Of a DNA stretch of 35,579 nucleotides, positions 30,857 to 35,579 are shown in pieces. The position numbers and the translations under genes were made by a program. This stretch comes from Pirellulaceae bacterium (GTDB lineage: Bacteria; Planctomycetota; Planctomycetia; Pirellulales; Pirellulaceae). The number at the start of each line of letters is the position of its first letter. The first letter of the stretch is position 1. The stretch is taken from positions 1-35,579 of the forward strand of contig JAGFJK010000172.1 of assembly GCA_024102795.1 (NCBI GenBank). The letters are read 5' to 3'. Under the pieces are notes generated by a model, which was not told where the DNA came from, did not search any database, and saw only the letters and a program-made list of their open reading frames with translations.

Positions 30857-33472
30857 CTACTCCAAGAGCTGAAAACGGCTCGAGGCAAACAGTGCGTGAA
30901 CGGCCAGCGCCCAGGCCCGCAACCGGGCGTCGGGTTCGCCTTCCGCCGCCAGTTGCTGCTGGGTCTGTTGAATGTAAGCCAGCATCGACTCGTACTCGTC
31001 CTCCGTCGGCGGAACGTTCAAGATCCACTCGAACATCCGCCCCAACGCCTCGTGGCTGGCCGTCGCTTCATCCGCCGGCGAACCCGGCGAACTCGGCCAG
31101 GGCGTAAGCAGCCGGCGAGCGGTCGCGGTCGCCGCGTCCATGACAAGCTGGTCGTTCAGCAGGAACAGACCCTGAGTCGCCACGGTCGTCTGCGGCCTCA
31201 TGCCCGTCGCCGCGTGAGGGTTGGCGAAGTCGAAGACGTCGAAGATCTCCGGCAGATCGTTGCGAATCACCGGCAAGTAAACGCTGCGGCAGGGGAAATC
31301 GGTGCGGCGGCGGTTCTTGTTGTCGCCCACGGCGGTCGCCTGGTCGCCCAGGTACCAGACCGTCGATTCCATCGGCCGCCAGTCCAGTTGATCGGCGGCG
31401 GCCAGCATCGCGTCGCGCATGGCTTCGGGGTCGAGACGCCGCCGGTGAGCGCGCCACAGCAGCGCGTTGTCGGGGTCGATGGCGTGGCCCGCGGCCTGGT
31501 GCTCGCTGCTCATCGCAAACGTACGGCTCAACACGATCTTTCGCACCAGCGACTTCAGCGACCAGTCCGCGGAGACCAGCTCGCCGGCCAGGTAATCCAG
31601 CAGTTCCGGGTGCGTGGGCGACTCGCCGGTCCGGCCAAAATTGTCGACCGTGCGCACGATGCCGCGGCCGACCAGGTGATGCCAGACTCGGTTGGCCAGC
31701 ACGCGGGCCGTCAGGTGCCCCGCGCCGTGCCGCGTATCGACCAGCCAGCGGGCCAATTCGACGCGCCCGCTCTGGTCCGCCGGCATCTCGTCCCGCGTGT
31801 CGCTCAACACGCGCAGGAGTCCTCGCGGCACCCGCTGTCCCTGGCGGTCGAACTGTCCGGCCACCCGGATAAACTCGTCGGCCGGCGACGGGCGACCCAG
31901 CGGAACCATCGCCCGTGGCGGGATCGGCGGCGGATTGGCGACCCAGGCATCCAACTCGGCCACCTTCGCGCGCTGCGCCGCCAGACGTTGTTCCGCCGGC
32001 AAATTGACGTCGCGGGCCCCGTCTGCCACCGCGCTCGCGTGCTCCCCGGCAAACGACTCCCAAGCCGCGGCGTCAGCCTGTTCGAGCAACTTCAATGCGG
32101 CCTGAGCGTCCTTCTGCTGCTGCAGTTTTTGCGGTCGAGCTCGCCAGTACTCCTCGTACGCCCCGTCCAGCGACTCGCCGTCGGCTCCCAGGCCTACGAG
32201 CTGCTCCATCACCCGCTGCTCGCCCAGCATGTACCGCTGTTCCAGTACCTGCGTGGAAGTCAGGATTCCGGCCAGGGCGTAGTAGTCGGCCGTCGGCACC
32301 GGATCGAACTTGTGATCGTGGCAGCGTGCACAACCCAGCGTCTGGCCCAGGATGGCTCGGCCGATCGTGTCGAGCTGTTCGTCGGCGACTTCCATCTTCT
32401 GGTTTTCGGGGTTGTTCCCCAGTAACACCTTGGGGCCCAGCACCAGAAAGCCGGCCGCGATCCGCTGCGCGTCACGCTGCTCGACCGAGTCCCAGGGCAG
32501 CAGGTCGCCGGCAAGTTGCTCCAGCAGAAAGCGGTCGAACGGCAGATCGCGCCGGAAGGCGGCCAGCACCCAGTTGCGGTACCGCCACGCTTCGCGGAAC
32601 AGGAAGTTCTCGTCCAGCCCGTTGGAGTCGGCATAGCGGGCCAGGTCCAGCCAGTGGCGACCCCAACGCTCGCCGAACTGCGGCGCCTCCAGCAACTGGT
32701 CCACCAGCCGTGGCCAGGCGTCCGGGCGCTGGTCGGCCAGGAACGCCGCCACCTGCTCGGAGGTGGGAGGCAGTCCGTGCAGTTGAAAATACAACCGCCG
32801 GACCAGGACCCGCCGGTCGGCATCCGGAGCGGGCCGCAGCCCCTCGGCTTCGAGCCGCGCCAGGACAAAGTTGTCGACCGCCGATCGCGGCCAGTCGCTC
32901 GCCTGGACCGCGGGGGGAGCCAACGGTCGTAGCGGTCGATAGGCCCAGTGCTGCTTGCCGGCCTCAGGATCGGATGGCTTCGGAGCCGGCGAGCCCGGTG
33001 CGGAGGCCTCCAGATTCGAGACGATCGGCGAGGCTGCTGCGGCCCGGTCGCGGGGGTCGGGCGCGCCCAGGCGGACCCACTGTTCCAACTGAGCGACTTC
33101 GTGAGGCGGCAGTTTCCGATCGGGGGGCATCTGCAGGTCGTCGCGAGCGTACCGCACCGCCTGGATTAACAGGCTGCCGCCGACATCACCGGGGACAACC
33201 GCCGGACCTCGCTCGCCTCCCTCGGCCCAACCCGCTCGGCTGTCCAGCAGCAGGCCGCCCTCCCGCTGCCCTGACCGCTCCGCGTGGCACGCATAGCAGC
33301 GTTTCACCAACAGCGGGCGCACGTGATTTTCAAAGTATGCGACACCTTGCGGCGTGTTGGCCGTGGGGTTGGCTTCAGTCGCCAAGAGCAAGGCGCGCGC
33401 GGGCAGCCACACCAGCGCAGGCAACCACGCCAGCGCGCACCACCACGACCAGAGTGCCAGACGGTTTCTCAT
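30857..33472 (-). CDS. PSD1 protein: planctomycete cytochrome c domain, DUF1549 and DUF1553
   Basis: An exported protein of 871 residues. After a signal peptide (about 1-32) there is a planctomycete-type cytochrome c domain with haem motif CYACH (Cys59, Cys62, His63) and a distal LQMPPDRKLP loop (Met115 region). DUF1549 (PSCyt2) spans about 195-400, with a second CARCH motif at 381-385. A spacer of lower conservation follows, and DUF1553 (PSD1) covers about 590-840 (GRVELARWLVD, RVLANRVWHHLVGRGIV, TQGLFLLNDQ). The start at 33472 (MRNRLALWSWW) is chosen for the signal peptide; the longer upstream frame enters a repeat. A DUF1501 gene follows after 6 nt. This pair is a hallmark planctomycete unit, probably of extracytoplasmic redox or polymer metabolism; its reaction is not established. 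Confidence 0.95.
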   Translation of the reverse strand: MRNRLALWSWWCALAWLPALVWLPARALLLATEANPTANTPQGVAYFENHVRPLLVKRCYACHAERSGQREGGLLLDSRAGWAEGGERGPAVVPGDVGGSLLIQAVRYARDDLQMPPDRKLPPHEVAQLEQWVRLGAPDPRDRAAAASPIVSNLEASAPGSPAPKPSDPEAGKQHWAYRPLRPLAPPAVQASDWPRSAVDNFVLARLEAEGLRPAPDADRRVLVRRLYFQLHGLPPTSEQVAAFLADQRPDAWPRLVDQLLEAPQFGERWGRHWLDLARYADSNGLDENFLFREAWRYRNWVLAAFRRDLPFDRFLLEQLAGDLLPWDSVEQRDAQRIAAGFLVLGPKVLLGNNPENQKMEVADEQLDTIGRAILGQTLGCARCHDHKFDPVPTADYYALAGILTSTQVLEQRYMLGEQRVMEQLVGLGADGESLDGAYEEYWRARPQKLQQQKDAQAALKLLEQADAAAWESFAGEHASAVADGARDVNLPAEQRLAAQRAKVAELDAWVANPPPIPPRAMVPLGRPSPADEFIRVAGQFDRQGQRVPRGLLRVLSDTRDEMPADQSGRVELARWLVDTRHGAGHLTARVLANRVWHHLVGRGIVRTVDNFGRTGESPTHPELLDYLAGELVSADWSLKSLVRKIVLSRTFAMSSEHQAAGHAIDPDNALLWRAHRRRLDPEAMRDAMLAAADQLDWRPMESTVWYLGDQATAVGDNKNRRRTDFPCRSVYLPVIRNDLPEIFDVFDFANPHAATGMRPQTTVATQGLFLLNDQLVMDAATATARRLLTPWPSSPGSPADEATASHEALGRMFEWILNVPPTEDEYESMLAYIQQTQQQLAAEGEPDARLRAWALAVHALFASSRFQLLE

Positions 33473-33525
33473 GCACAACATTCTAAGGGGCTGGCCCGGC
33501 TCGTGGTAAGTCGGCGCTGTCCGGC

Positions 33526-33778
33526 GTGCCGCCGGAAGAGCGATTGAGGACAATCGCTCCACCAACTCTGTGTAGCCCGATTGTCCTCAATCGGGTTCTC
33601 CGGGCCAACGGCCCGACGGCGCTGTCCGGTGGCGTGCCGCCGGACGAGCGATTGAGGACAATCGCTCCACCAACTGTGTGTAGCCCGATTGTCCTCAATC
33701 GGGTTCTCCGGGCCAACGGCCCGACGGCGCTGTCCGGTGGCGTGCCGCCGGAAGAGCGATTGAGGACAATCGCTCCAC
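33526..33778 (-). repeat. REP/BIME cluster D: one half and two complete elements, reversed
   Basis: In the opposite orientation to A-C: a half element (33526-33562) and two complete 101-bp elements (33570-33670, 33678-33778), period 108 bp. Each complete copy reads GTGTAG-CCCGATTG-TCCT-CAATCGGG, then two G/C hairpins (CGGGCC-AAC-GGCCCG and a GGCGTGCCGCC region), then GAGCGATTG-AGGA-CAATCGCTC-CAC. The loops are TCCT and AGGA throughout. The cluster lies between the divergent PSD1 and DUF1501 genes, upstream of both. Confidence 0.9.
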
Positions 33779-33803
33779 CAACTGTGCACCAAATCGACCT
33801 GAA

Positions 33804-33833
33804 TTGACTGGACACCCGCTCCGGGCTTAGGCT
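33804..33833 (+). promoter_or_regulatory. Candidate promoter for the second DUF1501 gene
   Basis: TTGACT (33804-33809, 5 of 6) and TAGGCT (33828-33833, including the key T, A and final T) are 18 bp apart. They lie just after REP cluster D and about 110 bp before the gene start at 33946. The -10 box is weak, so this is tentative. Confidence 0.35.
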
Positions 33834-33945
33834 ACCCTGGGCGGCGGTGGGGCGGTGTCTCGGCTGACGGGAGCCCGCCCCGGCGTTGACTGTGGCGCAC
33901 GTCGCGCCGCGATCCTGCGTAAATCGAACGAAGCCAGGTTGTGCC

Positions 33946-35349
33946 ATGAACCGTTATGAACTGAACCGGCGGCAGGCGCTCGTCGCCGCGGGCCTGGGTA
34001 CGCTTTCGCTGAGCATGCCGGGAGTCGTCCTGGGCAGCGATCAACTCGACGCCAGCGGCACGGCCGTGGCCGCCGAGAAGTCGTGCATCTTCGTATTGCT
34101 TTGCGGCGGGCCGAGCCACATCGACACGTGGGACATGAAACCCGACGCGCCGGATACAATCCGCGGACCGTATCGACCGATCGCCACCAAGGTGCCGGGG
34201 ATGCGGATCAATGAGATGCACACCGAGCTGGCGAAGGTCACCGACCAGTTCACGCTGATCAATTCGATGACCCATCCTGGCGCGATCAGCAATCACTTTG
34301 ACGCGATGCACAACCTGCTCAGCGGGCAGTCCGCCAAGCGCGTGCAACAGGGCGTGTCGGACGACCAGCCCTATCTCGGTTCGTTCGTCGCCAAACACAA
34401 CCCCAGCAAGCGGAACATCGTCTCCAATGCCTGGCTGATCAAGTGCGTCGGACCGCCGGTCTTTTGCGCGCCGAACATCGGGATCGGCGGCTACCTCGGC
34501 TCGGCCTACGCCCCAGTGTTCGTCGGCTCGGCCCAGAATCACCCGGCGATGGACGACTTCAAGCCGCCGGAGATCTACGACCTGGGCGATACGGATCGCT
34601 TGAACCAGCGCCGCGGGCTGCTGAGCAAGATTGAAAGCCACGCGCTGGCGAAAGACGCCGCCGGGACGGACTGGGTGGAGCTGCGCGAGAAGGGCTACGA
34701 GGCGATGACCCGGGCCGAGGGGCGGGAGGCATTCCAACTGGACCGCGAGCCGGCGAAGGTGCGCGACCGCTACGGCCGCCATCCGCTGGGGCAGAACCTG
34801 CTGCTGGCCCGGCGAATGGTCGAGGCCGGCGTGCGGTTCGTCACGGTCAATGGTTGGACTGGCCAGGCTCCGCACGATACGGCCGGCCCGCCCAGCAGCA
34901 GTTGGGACATGCACGGCGGCAACATGGGCATGGGCGACGCCTTTGGTACCGGGTCGTACGGCATGGGATTTTGCTTGCCGAGGTTGGACCAGGCGCTGTC
35001 CGCGCTGCTGACCGATCTCAAGGAACGCGGCATGCTCGACAACACGCTGGTGGTGGTGACCGGCGAATTCGGCCGCACGCCGAACGTGTTGACCCAGTTG
35101 CCGCCCGGACGACAACACTGGCCGCAATGCTTTTCGGCCATCCTGGCCGGCGCGGGCATCGCCGGCGGCCAGGTGTATGGCAAGTCGAACAAGCACGGCG
35201 AGTATCCCACCAGCAACCCGATCCGCCCCGAGGAGTTGGCGGCCACCATCTACCACGCACTCGACATTCCGCTCAATGAGCCGCAGAACAACACCGGCAT
35301 CTTCCGCCCGCTGACCACGGGCAAACCCGTGTTGGAACTGTTTGCGTAA
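33946..35349 (+). CDS. DUF1501 family protein, Tat-exported (second paralogue)
   Basis: A 467-residue DUF1501 protein with a twin-arginine-like leader (NRRQALVAAGLG followed by a hydrophobic segment). It has the family blocks SCIFVLLCGGPSHIDTWDMKP, VVVTGEFGRTPN, GRQHWPQCFSAILAGAGI and EELAATIYHALDI. It differs from the paralogue at 29429-30850 in lacking its long insert, and has instead SWDMHGGNMGMGD, a Gly/Met-rich stretch found in one large DUF1501 subgroup. The ATG at 33946 has AGG about 8 nt upstream and is preferred over an earlier in-frame start. No PSD1 gene follows it in the window; it is divergent from the PSD1-DUF1501 operon. The substrate is unknown. Confidence 0.93.
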   Translation: MNRYELNRRQALVAAGLGTLSLSMPGVVLGSDQLDASGTAVAAEKSCIFVLLCGGPSHIDTWDMKPDAPDTIRGPYRPIATKVPGMRINEMHTELAKVTDQFTLINSMTHPGAISNHFDAMHNLLSGQSAKRVQQGVSDDQPYLGSFVAKHNPSKRNIVSNAWLIKCVGPPVFCAPNIGIGGYLGSAYAPVFVGSAQNHPAMDDFKPPEIYDLGDTDRLNQRRGLLSKIESHALAKDAAGTDWVELREKGYEAMTRAEGREAFQLDREPAKVRDRYGRHPLGQNLLLARRMVEAGVRFVTVNGWTGQAPHDTAGPPSSSWDMHGGNMGMGDAFGTGSYGMGFCLPRLDQALSALLTDLKERGMLDNTLVVVTGEFGRTPNVLTQLPPGRQHWPQCFSAILAGAGIAGGQVYGKSNKHGEYPTSNPIRPEELAATIYHALDIPLNEPQNNTGIFRPLTTGKPVLELFA

Positions 35350-35420
35350 GGCCGGCGCGGGAGAACTGGTAGAAGAAACTACCACCCGACTCACGGCGAC
35401 ACGAAACCGTGCCGCCGGAA

Positions 35421-35579
35421 GAGCGATTGGGGACAATCGCTCCACCAACAGTATTTAGCCCGATTGTCCCCAATCGGGTTCGGCGGGCCGAAGGCCCGAC
35501 GGACTGGTCCGGCGTGCCGCCGGAAGAGCGATTGGGGACAATCGCTCCACTAACTGTGTGTAGCCCGATTGTCCCCAAT
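35421..35579 (-). repeat. REP/BIME cluster E, running off the right edge
   Basis: Same orientation as cluster D: a half element (35421-35445), a complete 100-bp element (35451-35550) and the first 22 bases of another (35558-35579), cut by the window end. All loops are TCCC on one hairpin and GGGA on the other, unlike the TCCT/AGGA of clusters B-D. In the complete copy the GTAG foot is changed to TTAG. It starts 72 bp after the stop codon of the DUF1501 gene. Confidence 0.88.

Noticed and set aside
30377-32425. Plus-strand open frame (682 codons) opposite the DUF1501-PSD1 operon
   Set aside because: Antisense shadow of two strongly supported genes; no domain or ribosome binding site.

Overview
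The window is high-G+C bacterial DNA that reads as a planctomycete, most likely a Pirellulales relative. The evidence is a combination of families typical of that phylum: a cytochrome-c/DUF1549/DUF1553 (PSD1) protein paired with a DUF1501 protein, a second DUF1501 protein, a DUF4058 protein, an EF-G of the spd/mitochondrial EFG1 type, and abundant short intergenic palindromic repeats. The species assignment is inference. I recognise no rRNA, tRNA, CRISPR array or prophage.

Layout. 0-7.3 kb: the start of a secreted protein running off the left edge, then fumarase (fumC), a secreted TPR protein, an EF-G paralogue, a CPBP-family membrane protease and a single-domain response regulator on the minus strand. 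7.6-12.1 kb: a good sigma70 promoter followed by sdhC-sdhA-sdhB. The sdhA-sdhB gap holds a pair of perfect 39-bp inverted repeats. 12.1-15.5 kb: a methyltransferase, an unrecognised protein with a regular cysteine repeat, a 105-bp tandem palindromic repeat and an SDR oxidoreductase. 16.2-18.9 kb: the primary sigma factor, with a textbook intrinsic terminator, and a NYN/OST-HTH RNA-binding protein. 18.9-22.9 kb: a secreted beta-helix protein, two small proteins separated by a 64-bp tandem hairpin repeat, and a rhomboid protease. 22.7-27.3 kb (minus strand): an MFS transporter, a large amidohydrolase-aminotransferase fusion and a small secreted protein. 27.4-35.6 kb: a DUF4058 protein, then a region in which every transcription unit is bounded by copies of a roughly 90-101-bp multi-hairpin element. 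That region also contains a REP-associated tyrosine transposase (RAYT), a DUF1501-PSD1 operon and a divergent second DUF1501 gene.

How the genes work together. fumC and sdhCAB encode consecutive TCA-cycle steps (succinate to fumarate to malate). The sigma factor has essentially canonical region 2.4 and region 4.2 sequences, which fits the near-consensus promoters seen before sdhC and the DUF4058 gene. The fusion enzyme and the MFS transporter form a probable two-gene metabolic operon of unknown substrate.

The most notable system is the RAYT with its repeats at 28.2-35.6 kb. The elements pair two hairpins in inverted orientation. One has GTAG and the other GGAG at its 5' foot, the mark of REP sequences recognised by RAYT enzymes. 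The 4-nt loops of the two hairpins change together between clusters, and the RAYT stop codon lies inside the end of one element. This looks like a planctomycete REP/BIME system sitting beside its own transposase.
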